Program-made: the position numbers and the translations under genes | In this document: in pieces, positions 8,147-17,092 of the stretch | Numbering within the stretch: the first letter of the stretch is position 1 | How the letters are laid out: each line of letters begins with the position of its first letter | The notes under the pieces: generated by a model | Told to the model about the DNA's origin: nothing | The model's input: only the letters and a program-made list of their open reading frames with translations | Databases searched by the model: none | Source of the DNA: Ancylobacter novellus | GTDB taxonomy: Bacteria; Pseudomonadota; Alphaproteobacteria; Rhizobiales; Xanthobacteraceae | Direction: 5' to 3' | Assembly: GCA_003241485.1 (NCBI GenBank) | Contig: QFQD01000047.1 | Location: 1-28,074, forward strand | DNA: 28,074 nucleotides

Positions 8147-8156
8147 TTGGATCCAA
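8147..8156. promoter_or_regulatory. Probable GntR/FCD operator in the divergent hydroxyproline promoter region
   Basis: A perfect palindrome TTGGATCCAA lies in an AT-rich patch within the 97-base region between the DapA-family gene (minus) and the GntR gene (plus). Short palindromes with TTG/CAA arms are usual operators of FadR/FCD-subfamily regulators. The location suits a site controlling both the catabolic operon and the regulator. I did not see a second copy upstream of the transporter operon. Confidence 0.5.
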
Positions 8157-8196
8157 TTTGCAATATCCTTTTCCGGCCATTCGGGAGAAGCGCCAC

Positions 8197-8886
8197 GTGA
8201 AGTTGAAAGCGACGGATATCGGCCTGATGGCCTCGGCCTCGGACGTCATCTTTGACGCGCTGCGCGAGGCCATCGCCCAGGGCGATCTGAAAGAGGGCGA
8301 AGCGCTCCGGCAGGACCACATCGCCCGCATGTTCAATGTCAGCCGCATCCCGGTGCGCGAGGCGCTCACCCGCCTTGAGGAACAGGGCCTCGTCACCACC
8401 CAGCGCTATCGCGGCGCGGTGGTCTCGCGCCTCTCCATCGAGGAGGTCGAGGAACTGTTCGAGTTCCGCGCGCTGGTCGAGCCGGAAGTCCTGCGCCGCT
8501 CCATCGCCCGCATCTCGCCGGAAGCGCTGGACCGCGCGGCGGCCTTCGCCGACGCCTTCGCGACCGAGCCCGACACGGCGCGCTGGGGCGAACTCAACCG
8601 GCGCTTTCACTATGCCCTGTACGAAGATTCCGGCCGGCCCTATTACCTGCAGACGATCAACGCGGCGCTCGACCGGGTCGACCGCTACTCACGCGTCCAG
8701 CTGGTGCAGACCGACGGCATGCGCCGCGCCCGGCTGGAACATGAGGAGATCCTGCGGGCGGCCGTCGCCCGCGATGCCGACAAGGCCGCCAGCCTGACCC
8801 GCGACCACATTCTCGGCGCGGGTCGATCACTGATCGATTTCCTGCGGCGCACCCGCAGCAGCGAGGCAAACGGGAAGCAAAAATGA
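8197..8886 (+). CDS. GntR family regulator, FadR/FCD subfamily
   Basis: This protein of about 229 residues has an N-terminal winged helix (signature NVSRIPVREALTRLEEQGLV) and a C-terminal all-helical FCD ligand-binding domain. The FCD domain includes the usual FEFRALVEPEVLR, a Glu/His metal-site pattern (ELNRRFHYALYE) and a later LEHEEIL segment. FCD regulators normally sense carboxylates or amino-acid derivatives and repress an adjacent catabolic operon, so a hydroxyproline-pathway intermediate is a plausible effector here. I chose the GTG at 8197 because GGGAGAAG lies just upstream; an upstream in-frame TTG at 8158 falls in the operator region. Its stop overlaps the start of the aldose epimerase gene (ATGA), indicating translational coupling. 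Confidence 0.88.
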   Translation: MKLKATDIGLMASASDVIFDALREAIAQGDLKEGEALRQDHIARMFNVSRIPVREALTRLEEQGLVTTQRYRGAVVSRLSIEEVEELFEFRALVEPEVLRRSIARISPEALDRAAAFADAFATEPDTARWGELNRRFHYALYEDSGRPYYLQTINAALDRVDRYSRVQLVQTDGMRRARLEHEEILRAAVARDADKAASLTRDHILGAGRSLIDFLRRTRSSEANGKQK

Positions 8887-9911
8887 GCCGTATCGAACGG
8901 GTCGGCGAGGCCGACGGCACCCCTGTCCACGAAATCACCCTGACCGGCCCGGACGGCACCTCGGCGCGTGTGCTGAGCTGGGGCGCGACCTTGCGCGACC
9001 TTCTCGTGCCGGGCCCGGACGGCGCGCTGACACGCGTGGTGCTCGGCTATGAGGATTTCGAGCCCTATCTCGCCAACCCGTCCTATCTCGGCGCCACCTG
9101 CGGGCGCGTCGCCAATCGCATCCATGACGGCCGCTTCACGCTCGACGGGCGCGACTATGACGTGGGTCGAAACGAGGCCGGGATCAGCCATCTGCATGGC
9201 GGCACGCGCGGCTTCTCGCACCGGCCGTGGGACATTCTCGCGGCGGACTGGACCTCGGTGACGCTCGGCCGCACCTCGCCCGACGGCGAGGAAGGCTATC
9301 CCGGCACGCTCGACGTGCGCTGCACCTACCGGCTGTCGGCGCCGGCGACCCTCACTGTCGAGATGACCGCCACCACCAACGCCCCGACCGCCGTGAACCT
9401 CGCCCATCATTCCTATTTCACGCTCGATCCCGAGGGGTCGGTGCGCGACCTCGAGGTCGAGATCGCCGCACACAGCTACACGCCGGTCGACGAGCAACTG
9501 ATCCCCACCGGCGCGCTCGCGCCGGTCGCGGGAACCCCGTTCGACTTCACCCGGCCGCGACGGCTGGGCGAACAGGCGACGCTGTACGACGTCAATTTCG
9601 TGCTCGAAGGCACGCCTCACGCGACACCGCGCTTTGCCGCCCGCGCCCGTTCACCGCGCACCGGCATGGCCCTCACCGTGCTGACCACCGAGCCGGGGCT
9701 GCAGCTTTACGACGGCCAGTACCTGAAGCCGACCGCTCACGGCCTCGGTGGACAGACGCACGGACCACATGCGGGCATCTGCTTCGAGGCGCAGAACTTT
9801 CCGGACGCGGTCAACCGCACCGCTTTCCCTTCACCCTGGCTCCGGCCCGGCCGCCCCTACTGGCAGGTCACACGGTACCATTTCGCCGCTGGCGACAGCC
9901 CTTCCGAGTGA
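8883..9911 (+). CDS. Aldose 1-epimerase (GalM family mutarotase)
   Basis: This 342-residue cytoplasmic protein has all the expected GalM active-site elements. They are the N-terminal SWGATL and GRVANRI segments, His105 in HLHGG, His176 in NLAHHSYF (catalytic acid) and Glu302 in FEAQNFPDA (catalytic base). It interconverts alpha and beta anomers of galactose, glucose or related aldoses. It overlaps the GntR gene by 4 bases (ATGA), so it is coupled to the regulator of hydroxyproline catabolism, where a mutarotase has no obvious role. Plant and animal hydroxyproline/hydroxylysine proteins are glycosylated with galactose or arabinose, which could explain the pairing, but that is speculation. It converges on the S15 hydrolase gene 30 bases away. 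Confidence 0.9.
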   Translation: MSRIERVGEADGTPVHEITLTGPDGTSARVLSWGATLRDLLVPGPDGALTRVVLGYEDFEPYLANPSYLGATCGRVANRIHDGRFTLDGRDYDVGRNEAGISHLHGGTRGFSHRPWDILAADWTSVTLGRTSPDGEEGYPGTLDVRCTYRLSAPATLTVEMTATTNAPTAVNLAHHSYFTLDPEGSVRDLEVEIAAHSYTPVDEQLIPTGALAPVAGTPFDFTRPRRLGEQATLYDVNFVLEGTPHATPRFAARARSPRTGMALTVLTTEPGLQLYDGQYLKPTAHGLGGQTHGPHAGICFEAQNFPDAVNRTAFPSPWLRPGRPYWQVTRYHFAAGDSPSE

Positions 9912-9941
9912 CGCCAGCGGCGGCCGCGCGCGGTCCCGCGC

Positions 9942-11945
9942 TCAGATGAGCTCGCGGGCGATGGCCTCGTCCCAGCGGCGGCGCGCGACCTCCTGCCCGT
10001 TCTCAAGCACGACCAGTTCGCCCTTCAGGAAGAAGGTCGTGGCGTCGGCGGTCATCTCGGTCACGCTGTCGATGGCGATGCGCCAGCCCTCGCGGCCCAT
10101 GTCGTAGCGCTGGGTGAGCACGTAGCGGGCCGAAAGCGGATCGTCGTCGCGGATGGTGAGTTCGCGTCGCAGATTGTGCCCCAGCTCGGTGCCGATCTCG
10201 TCGAAGCGCAGGATGCCCTCGCCGAACAGGCCGCCCACACCTTCCGTGACATAGGTGTTGATCCCCGTGACATGGTCCTGCGTCGAGACGCGGGCGATGC
10301 GGCCGGGGTCGAGCTGCGTCGTCGGCGCCGGCTTCCCGCGCGCGGGGTCCGGCAGGTAGATCGTGGCGTCGCTGTCGCGCGGGGGCCGAACGGGCAGTTC
10401 CAGCGCGCTCTCGCCGGTGCGGATGGTCAGGGTCGCCGCGCTGGGCGCCGGCCAGATCATCGGCCAGTAGGTGGTGGAGATTGAAACGCGCAGGCGATGC
10501 CCCGGCGCGAAACGGTGGCCGCAGTCGTTGAGCTTCACCTTCACGCGATACGCCTTGCCCGGCTCCAGCGGCGTCGGGTGCTCATGGCTGTCGCGATGGG
10601 TGAGGTTCAGCACCTGATAGCTGACGCGCGTCGCCTCGCCCTCGAACACGTCGCTGAGGCGCACGGCGATATGCGCGACCGGCGCATCGCTCGTCAGCAC
10701 GAGATCGAGCACCGGCGCGCCGAGAATGTCGAACCCCTCCGTCACCGGCTCGCTCTCGAACACCAGCGCACCGCCCTCGTCGAGGCTCTGGTCGGTCGGC
10801 ATTTCGCCGGGGCAGCCCGTGCCCATCCATTCGCCGGCCGCCTTGCCGTGGCTCTGCGGCGAGCGGATGGAAAGCTCCATCGCCGCGCCGGGCTCGGCGC
10901 CGAGGCCATGGCCGGCGGTGAGGGCGAGCCGGCGCGGCGCAATGCCCGGCGAGGGCCAGTGCGGCTCGGCGACCCAGCGGCCGGGCTGGTAGGTGCGGGT
11001 ACCGTCCGGCGGCACATGGTCGTTGATATAGGCGGTCATGACAGGCTCGGCCTCGACACCATTGTCGATGCCCTTCAGCCAGCGGTCCCACCAGCGCACC
11101 GCCTCCTGCAGGAAGCCGATGGCCGGCCCGGGCACGCCGTCCTGCGGGTAGATGTGCCCCCACGGGCCGATGAGCGCCTTGCGCGGCACATTGAGGCGCT
11201 CCATCAGCCGCGGCACGGCATTGGTGTAGCTGTCGGCCCAGCCGCCAATGGCCAGCACCGGGCAGGTGATGGCGCTCCAGTCCTCGCGCACCGAGCCGTG
11301 CTTCCAATAGGCGTCGTAACGCTGATGCGCCGCCCACAGGGCGGGGAAAAACGGCATCGCCTCCAGCCGCTTCAACCACTCCTCCCGCCAGCGCGCCCCG
11401 ACCACCTCCGGATCGAGCGGGCGTGCCTGATAGGCGAGCATGATGGTGCCCCACCACAGATTGTCGTTGAGCAGGCAGCCGCCCATGAAATGAATATCGT
11501 CGGTGAAGCGGTCATCGGTGGAATAGGCGGTGATGATCGCCTTGAGTGCGGGCGGGCGGCGGGCCGCCACCTGCAGCGAGTTGAAGCCGCCCCACGACTT
11601 GCCCATCATACCGACAGCGCCCGAGCACCAGGGCTGCGCGGCGATCCAGGCGATCACCTCCAGCGCGTCGTCCTGCTCCTGCTGCAGATATTCATCGGCC
11701 ATCAGCCCGTCGCTTTCGCCGGTGCCGCGCATGTCGACGCGGATGGCGGCATAGCCATTGGCGGCGAAATAACCGTGCATCGGCTCATCGCGCCCGCGCG
11801 TGCCGTCGCGCAGGCGGTAGGGGATGTACTCCAGCACGGCCGGCACCGGGCTCGCCTCGGCCGTCTCCGGCAGCCAGAGGCGAGCCGAGAGGCGGGTGCC
11901 GTCGGCGAGCGGGATCCAGACGGTCTCGATGGTCTTCACGGGCAT
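9942..11945 (-). CDS. CocE/NonD (peptidase S15) family alpha/beta hydrolase
   Basis: This is a 667-residue hydrolase. An N-terminal alpha/beta-hydrolase domain with an intact triad is visible: Ser117 in GKSWGG, Asp238 in GWADSYTN and His264 in GPWGH. A C-terminal jelly-roll (X-Pro dipeptidyl-peptidase C-terminal type) domain covers roughly 400-560, followed by an unassigned extension. Family members include Xaa-Pro dipeptidyl peptidases, cocaine esterase and glutaryl acylases, so specificity is not settled by sequence. It has no signal peptide and should act in the cytoplasm. I chose ATG at 11945, preceded by CCGGAAG; longer frames run back into the ATPase gene. It is the last gene of the transporter operon, 49 bases after the ATPase, which suggests it processes the imported substrate, perhaps proline- or hydroxyproline-containing peptides. 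Confidence 0.85.
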   Translation of the reverse strand: MPVKTIETVWIPLADGTRLSARLWLPETAEASPVPAVLEYIPYRLRDGTRGRDEPMHGYFAANGYAAIRVDMRGTGESDGLMADEYLQQEQDDALEVIAWIAAQPWCSGAVGMMGKSWGGFNSLQVAARRPPALKAIITAYSTDDRFTDDIHFMGGCLLNDNLWWGTIMLAYQARPLDPEVVGARWREEWLKRLEAMPFFPALWAAHQRYDAYWKHGSVREDWSAITCPVLAIGGWADSYTNAVPRLMERLNVPRKALIGPWGHIYPQDGVPGPAIGFLQEAVRWWDRWLKGIDNGVEAEPVMTAYINDHVPPDGTRTYQPGRWVAEPHWPSPGIAPRRLALTAGHGLGAEPGAAMELSIRSPQSHGKAAGEWMGTGCPGEMPTDQSLDEGGALVFESEPVTEGFDILGAPVLDLVLTSDAPVAHIAVRLSDVFEGEATRVSYQVLNLTHRDSHEHPTPLEPGKAYRVKVKLNDCGHRFAPGHRLRVSISTTYWPMIWPAPSAATLTIRTGESALELPVRPPRDSDATIYLPDPARGKPAPTTQLDPGRIARVSTQDHVTGINTYVTEGVGGLFGEGILRFDEIGTELGHNLRRELTIRDDDPLSARYVLTQRYDMGREGWRIAIDSVTEMTADATTFFLKGELVVLENGQEVARRRWDEAIARELI

Positions 11946-11994
11946 AATGCGGCTTCCGGCGAGATGGAGAGGATCGGCAAGAGGAAGGCGGGGC

Positions 11995-13620
11995 TCAGGC
12001 CGCGCCCGACGCGCGGCGGGCGAGCACATCGTCGAGCCAGTCGCGCCGGAGTTCCGGCACGGATTCGATGAGCTGGGCGGTGTAGGGCGCCTGCGGCGGG
12101 GTGAAGATGTCTTCCGTCGGCCCCTGCTCAACGACGCGGCCCTTCTGCATCACCATGGTGTCGTCGGCGAGCCGTCGCACCACGCCAAGGTCGTGGGTGA
12201 TGAAGAGATAGGCCACGCCGCGCGCGTCCTGCAGCGCGCGCAGCAGATTGAGGATGTCCTCGGCCACCAGCGGATCGAGCGCCGAGGTAACCTCGTCGCA
12301 GATCACCAGGTCGGGCTTTGCCGCGAGCGCCCGCGCAATGCACACGCGCTGCTTCTGCCCGCCGGAGAGCGCACCGGGCAGGCGGTCGGCGAAATCGGCG
12401 GGCAGGCCGATCTCGGCAATCAGCCGCGCAACTTCGCGCTTCAGCTCCGCCCCGCGCAGGCCGAAATAGAAGGCGACCGGCCTGCCGATGATCTCGCCCA
12501 CCGTCTGGCGCGGATTGAGCGCCACGTCGGGAAGCTGATAGACGAGTTGGATACGGCGCAGCTCGTCGCGGCTGCGCGCGCGATAGGAGCCGGCGAGCGG
12601 CGCGCCGGCAAAGCGCACCGTCCCGCGCCGTGGCGCCAGCAGGCCGGCGACGACACGGGCAAGGGTCGATTTGCCGGAGCCGGATTCGCCGACAACGGCG
12701 AGCGTGCCTCCCTTGTGCAGCCGGCACGACACGCCGTCGAGTACGGAGACGGAACTGTAGCCCGCCTCGATCGCGTCGACCTCCAGCAGGACTTCGCGCT
12801 CCGCGTGGTGGGCCCCGGTGCCGGTCAGGCTGGCCGCGCGTTCCTCGACGAGGCGCTTCGTATAGTCCTGCCGGGGATGTTCCAGAACCTCGGCGGTCGT
12901 GCCCGTCTCGACCATCCGGCCGTGGCGCAGCACCATGATGCGGTCGGCCACCTGCGCCACCACGGCGAGATCATGGGTGATGTAGAGCGCAGCGGTGTTG
13001 TAGCGGTGGATGAGCCGGCGCAGCAGCGCGAGCAATTCGATCTGCGTGGTCACGTCCAGCGCGGTGGTGGGTTCGTCCAGCACCAATATGTCGGGACGGC
13101 AAGCCATCGCCATCGCCACCATGGCCCGCTGCAGCTGTCCGCCGGACACCTGGTGGGGATAACGCTCGGCAAAGCCCGCCGGGTCGGGCAAATCGAGCGC
13201 CGCGAACAGCTCCAGCATCCAGGCCCGCGCCTCGGCCGCGCTCATCAGGCGGTGATAGAGCGGCGCCTCGATCACCTGCGCGCCGATGCGCATGGCGGGA
13301 TTGAAGGCGGAGGCCGCGCTCTGCGCGACATAGGCGATGCGCGCACCGCGCACTTTCTCGCGGGTCGCCCGCCCCCCTGCCATCAGGTCGGTGCCGACGA
13401 CATGGATGTCGCCGCCGGTGATGCGGCAGCCGCCCCGGCCATAACCCATGGCGGCAAGGCCGATGGTGGACTTGCCGGCACCTGATTCGCCGATGAGGCC
13501 GAGCACCTCGCCGGGCGCGAGGTCGAGGCTGACATCGTCGACCAGCAGCGCGCCGTTCGGGGCGCTGACCTTCAGGTTGCGGACGGTGAGGACATGGGGG
13601 CGATCGGCGGCGACGTTCAT
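11995..13620 (-). CDS. ABC transporter ATP-binding protein with two fused nucleotide-binding domains (DppD-DppF type)
   Basis: This 541-residue protein carries two complete ABC domains. The first has Walker A GESGAGKST (44-52), signature VSGGQLQR and Walker B ILVLDEPTTALD. The second has Walker A GESGSGKST, signature LSGGQKQR and Walker B LVICDEVTSALD. Oligopeptide/dipeptide (and some nickel or glutathione) importers use two such ATPases, DppD and DppF; here they are fused in one chain, a common arrangement (GsiA/YejF-like). The start at 13620 overlaps the preceding permease stop by 4 bases (ATGA). It powers the importer formed with the two permeases and the binding protein upstream. Confidence 0.93.
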   Translation of the reverse strand: MNVAADRPHVLTVRNLKVSAPNGALLVDDVSLDLAPGEVLGLIGESGAGKSTIGLAAMGYGRGGCRITGGDIHVVGTDLMAGGRATREKVRGARIAYVAQSAASAFNPAMRIGAQVIEAPLYHRLMSAAEARAWMLELFAALDLPDPAGFAERYPHQVSGGQLQRAMVAMAMACRPDILVLDEPTTALDVTTQIELLALLRRLIHRYNTAALYITHDLAVVAQVADRIMVLRHGRMVETGTTAEVLEHPRQDYTKRLVEERAASLTGTGAHHAEREVLLEVDAIEAGYSSVSVLDGVSCRLHKGGTLAVVGESGSGKSTLARVVAGLLAPRRGTVRFAGAPLAGSYRARSRDELRRIQLVYQLPDVALNPRQTVGEIIGRPVAFYFGLRGAELKREVARLIAEIGLPADFADRLPGALSGGQKQRVCIARALAAKPDLVICDEVTSALDPLVAEDILNLLRALQDARGVAYLFITHDLGVVRRLADDTMVMQKGRVVEQGPTEDIFTPPQAPYTAQLIESVPELRRDWLDDVLARRASGAA

Positions 13621-14432
13621 CGTCCCTCTCCCTGCACGGTGGTGCGCCCGGCCAGCATCCAGTCCACCACCAGATTGACGGCGATGGTGAGCAGCGCGAT
13701 GGCGGCGGCGGGATAAAGCGGCGCCTCCAGGCCGTAGAGAATGGCCTGCTGGTTGTCCTTCACCATGCCGCCCCAATCCGCATAGGGCGGCTGGATGCCG
13801 AGGCCGAGATAGGACAGCCCGGCGACGAACAGGAAGGTGAAGCAGAAGCGCAGGCCGAACTCCGCCACCAGCGGCGGCAGCGCGTTGGGCAAGATCTCCC
13901 GGCGGATCAGCCAGCCGAGGCCTTCCCCGCGCAGGCGGGCGGTCTCGGCATATTCCAGCACGTTGATCGCCTGCGCGACGATACGCGACAGGCGGAACAC
14001 GCGGGTGGCATCGAGCACGGCGATAGTGATGACCAGCACCGGCAGCGAGGAGCCGAGCGCCTGCAGCACCACCAGGGCGGAGATCAGCACCGGCACGCAC
14101 ATCAGCGTGTCGACAAGCCGGGAGAGCACGGTGTCGGTCCAGCCCCCGGAAATCGCCGCGAGGAAGCCGAGCGGGATGCCGATGGCGAAAGAGAGCAGCG
14201 TCGCGGCCAGCGACACGCCGATCGACATCTGCGCGCCGACCATCAGGCGGGAGAGCAGGTCACGGCCGTTCTGGTCGAGGCCGAACAGATGCTCGGGCGA
14301 AGGCGGATCGAACGGCGCGCCGACGATCTGCTCCTCGCCGAAGGGCGCGAGCGTGCGGCCGAACAGCAGGAGCGCGACATTGACCGCGATGATGGCGAGG
14401 CCGATCCACGCCGTGAGGGGAATTCGCTTCAT
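13617..14432 (-). CDS. ABC transporter permease, DppC/OppC type
   Basis: This 271-residue inner-membrane protein has an N-terminal transmembrane helix (about 8-27). A periplasmic segment follows with the family motif HLFGLDQNGRDLLSRL, then a five-helix core. The cytoplasmic EAA loop that contacts the ATPase is visible around ARLRGEG…ILPNALPPL. This is the second permease of a peptide-type importer. It starts 9 bases after the stop of the DppB-type gene and overlaps the ATPase gene by 4 bases, consistent with a tightly coupled operon. Confidence 0.92.
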   Translation of the reverse strand: MKRIPLTAWIGLAIIAVNVALLLFGRTLAPFGEEQIVGAPFDPPSPEHLFGLDQNGRDLLSRLMVGAQMSIGVSLAATLLSFAIGIPLGFLAAISGGWTDTVLSRLVDTLMCVPVLISALVVLQALGSSLPVLVITIAVLDATRVFRLSRIVAQAINVLEYAETARLRGEGLGWLIRREILPNALPPLVAEFGLRFCFTFLFVAGLSYLGLGIQPPYADWGGMVKDNQQAILYGLEAPLYPAAAIALLTIAVNLVVDWMLAGRTTVQGEGR

Positions 14433-14441
14433 GGGGCGCCT

Positions 14442-15389
14442 CTACCGGGGATGCCGCAGGCGCGGATTGAGCGCGATGGCCGAGATGTCGGCGATCATGT
14501 TGAGCAGCACATAGGTGGCCCCGAACACCATGGCGGCGGCCTGCACCATTGGCAGGTCGCGCTTGGCCACCGCATCCACCATGAACCGGCCGAGGCCGTT
14601 ATAGTTGAACACCGCCTCCACCAGCACCACGCCGGTGATGAGGTAGGCGATGTTGAAGGCCACGACATTGACGATCGGCGCCGCCGCATTTGGCACCGCG
14701 TGGCGCAGGATGACGCGCGGCGTGCGCAGGCCCTTGAGATAGGCGGTCTCGATATAGGCCTGGTCGGTGACGCCGAGCACCGCGGTGCGCGTCATGCGCA
14801 TGATCTGCGCCACCGTGACGAGCATCAGCGTCAGCATGGGCAGGGTGGTCGCCTGCAGCCAGGCGACGAACCCCATGCCGGGATAGACGTCGGCAAGGCT
14901 CGGCAGCAGGTCGGTGCGCACCGAAAAATAAAGGATCAGCAGCAGGCCGAGGAAATATTCCGGCAGCGACACAGCCGCGAGCGCGAGGATGTTGACCACG
15001 CGGTCGAACGGCCCGCCGCGCCGCACGGCGGTGAGAATGCCGAGGCCGATGGCGAGCGGAATGCCCGCCACCGCCGCATAGGCGGCCAGCGCCATGGTGT
15101 TCCAGAAGCGCGGCCACAAGAGATCGGCGACCGGCTGCTGGCTGGCGAGGGACGTGCCGAGATCGCCGGTGACGAAACCGGCCAGCCAGGCGACATAGCG
15201 CGCCATCGCGGGACGATCGAGGCCGAGATCGTGACGCAGCGCCGCCAGGGACTGCGGCGTCGCATTCTGCCCGAGGATGGCGGATGCCACGTCCCCGGGC
15301 AGGATCTGCGTCGCCGCGAAGATCAGCACCGAGACCAGCCACAGCGTGAACACGCCGAGCAGGACCCGTCTCAGAACAAGGCGGGCCAT
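14442..15389 (-). CDS. ABC transporter permease, DppB/OppB type
   Basis: This 315-residue inner-membrane protein begins with the usual first helix (LVLRRVLLGVFTLWLVSVLI) and the ILPGDVA motif. The periplasmic segment with LGLDRP and the GDLGTSLAS motif follows, then the multi-helix core and an EAA loop near AYLKGLRTPRVILRHAVPN. It pairs with the DppC-type permease. Its ATG overlaps the stop of the solute-binding protein gene by one base (TGATG). The order binding protein, DppB, DppC, ATPase is that of classical peptide importers. Confidence 0.93.
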   Translation of the reverse strand: MARLVLRRVLLGVFTLWLVSVLIFAATQILPGDVASAILGQNATPQSLAALRHDLGLDRPAMARYVAWLAGFVTGDLGTSLASQQPVADLLWPRFWNTMALAAYAAVAGIPLAIGLGILTAVRRGGPFDRVVNILALAAVSLPEYFLGLLLILYFSVRTDLLPSLADVYPGMGFVAWLQATTLPMLTLMLVTVAQIMRMTRTAVLGVTDQAYIETAYLKGLRTPRVILRHAVPNAAAPIVNVVAFNIAYLITGVVLVEAVFNYNGLGRFMVDAVAKRDLPMVQAAAMVFGATYVLLNMIADISAIALNPRLRHPR

Positions 15390-16957
15390 CAGTCTTCCAG
15401 CCAGACGCGCTCGGCGAGACGGGCGCCCATGAAGTTGAACATCGGGTGCGGGCGCAGGCCCTTCACCTTCACCGAGGCCGCGTCGAGATAGTCGCCGAAC
15501 ATCGGGATGACTGCGCCGCCCTCATCGGACACCATCTTCTGCAGCTCGAAATAGATCTCGCGGCGCTTGGCATCGTCGAGCAGCGCGCGCGCCTCGAGCA
15601 GCAGCTTGTCGAACTGCTCGTTCTTCCAGTGCGTGTCGTTCTGCGCGGAAGAGGAGAGATAGGCGATGGAGAACATCTGGTCGGCGGTGGGGCGCCCGCC
15701 CCAATAGGACATGGCGAAGGGCGCCTTCATCCACACATTGTCCCAGTAGCCATCGGCCGGCTCGCGCTTGATGGCGATGTCGATGCCACCCTTGGCGGCG
15801 CTGGTGCGGTAGATCGCGGCAGCGTCCACCGCGCCGGCAAAGGCGGCGTCCGAGGCCGAGAGCGTGACCTTGAGTTCCGACAGGCCGGCCTGCTTCAGGT
15901 GGAAGCGCGCCTTGTCCGGGTCATAGGGGCGCTGCGGCAGGTCCTTGGCGAAGAAGCGGTCGGTGGAGGGGATGGGCTGGTCATTGCCGATACGGCCATA
16001 GCCGCGCAGCGCCGTCTTCAGCATCTGCTCGCGATCAATGCCGTATTTCAGCGCGAGCCGAATGTTGTTGTCGGTGAAGGGCGCCTGCGTGCAGTCCATC
16101 AGGAAGGTGAAGTGCTGGCCGCCGGCGGACTGGATCACCTGGAGCTTCGGGTTGCGCTTCAGCAGGTCGACCGTCTTGAAGTCCAGCCGGTTGATGGCGT
16201 GCACCTGGCCCGACATCACCGCATTGGTGCGGGCGGAAATGTCATTGATGACGACGACTTCCACCGCGTCGACATTGGCGCAGCCCGGCTTCCAGTAATT
16301 CTCGTTGCGCACGAAGCGCGAGCGCACGCCCGGATCGTAGCTCTCGAACTTGAACGGCCCGGTGCCGATGGGCTTGGCCCAGTCGGTGAAGCCTTCCGGC
16401 ACGACAAGGAAATGATAGTCCGACAGCACGAAGGGCAGATCGGCATTGGCATCGGTCAGCGTGATGGCGACCTCGCTGTCGGAGAGCTTGGTCACTTCCT
16501 TCAGCTGGGCGGCGACGGCGCGCGCGGCCGAGGACGTATCGCCGCGATGCAGGTTCAGCGAATAGACCACGTCGGCGGCGGTCAGCGGCTTGCCATTGTG
16601 GAAGGTCACGCCCTGCCGGACCTTGAACACCCATTCCAGCGCGCCGGGCTTGGCTTCCCAGCTCTCCAGCAGCTCCGGCACCGCCTCGTTGCGCCAGTCG
16701 ATCTCGATCAGGCCGTTCATGATCATGTAGGCCTGATTGACCGGCACCCAGTCGGTCAGCTTGCGCGGATCGAGAATGTCCGTGGTGCTTCCGCCGCCAA
16801 GACCGAGCTTCAGCACGCCGCCACGGCGGGGCGTCTCGTCGGCGGCGCGGGCCGGTGACAGGCCGGCCGTGCCGAGCGCGAGGGCACCCAAGCCGGCGGC
16901 GCCACCCAGAAGCAGCTCGCGGCGGGACGGCATCAGAAGGTGACGGGATTCAGACAT
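15389..16957 (-). CDS. ABC transporter substrate-binding protein (SBP family 5), Tat-type signal
   Basis: This 522-residue periplasmic protein belongs to the DppA/OppA (SBP_bac_5) family. The N-terminus has a twin-arginine motif SRRELLLGG followed by a hydrophobic stretch and a likely cleavage site after SPARA, so export is probably by Tat. Family features include KLGLGGGSTTDILDP near the mature N-terminus, the VTFHNGKPLTAADVVYSL block and IGTGPFKFESYDPG. Ligands of this family are mostly di/oligopeptides but also opines, sugars and others, so the peptide assignment is from context. I chose ATG at 16957; an in-frame ATG at 16993 would put 12 extra charged residues before the signal. It is the first gene of the leftward transporter-hydrolase operon. 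Confidence 0.92.
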   Translation of the reverse strand: MSESRHLLMPSRRELLLGGAAGLGALALGTAGLSPARAADETPRRGGVLKLGLGGGSTTDILDPRKLTDWVPVNQAYMIMNGLIEIDWRNEAVPELLESWEAKPGALEWVFKVRQGVTFHNGKPLTAADVVYSLNLHRGDTSSAARAVAAQLKEVTKLSDSEVAITLTDANADLPFVLSDYHFLVVPEGFTDWAKPIGTGPFKFESYDPGVRSRFVRNENYWKPGCANVDAVEVVVINDISARTNAVMSGQVHAINRLDFKTVDLLKRNPKLQVIQSAGGQHFTFLMDCTQAPFTDNNIRLALKYGIDREQMLKTALRGYGRIGNDQPIPSTDRFFAKDLPQRPYDPDKARFHLKQAGLSELKVTLSASDAAFAGAVDAAAIYRTSAAKGGIDIAIKREPADGYWDNVWMKAPFAMSYWGGRPTADQMFSIAYLSSSAQNDTHWKNEQFDKLLLEARALLDDAKRREIYFELQKMVSDEGGAVIPMFGDYLDAASVKVKGLRPHPMFNFMGARLAERVWLED

Positions 16958-17075
16958 CTGTTCCAGCTCTCTGTTTTGGTTTTGCCGACGCATCGACCCG
17001 CCCGGGACAGGCCCGGCCTCGACCGCGCGTGGCTTGGTTTCGTGGCGAACCTAGAGGATTGCGAGGCCAAGGTGA

Positions 17076-17092
17076 TATGATTTTGGTGCATA
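17076..17092. promoter_or_regulatory. Candidate regulator-binding dyad in the 16958-17285 intergenic region
   Basis: The 328 bases between the binding-protein gene (minus) and the small membrane-protein gene (plus) contain no gene. The only notable motif is TATG-N9-CATA at 17076-17092, an interrupted palindrome of the T-N11-A kind bound by LysR-type proteins. A LysR gene lies 1.4 kb away. I could not identify convincing -35/-10 boxes for either direction. This is a weak, position-based call. Confidence 0.25.

Noticed and set aside
11945..12131. N-terminal extension of the S15 hydrolase frame
   Set aside because: The extra residues are Arg/Pro/Ser-rich and lie antiparallel in frame with the end of the ATPase gene; ATG at 11945 has a ribosome site and begins the conserved domain.
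13621..14100. N-terminal extension of the double-NBD ATPase frame
   Set aside because: It is a shadow of the DppC-type permease; the true ATG at 13620 overlaps the permease stop as ATGA.
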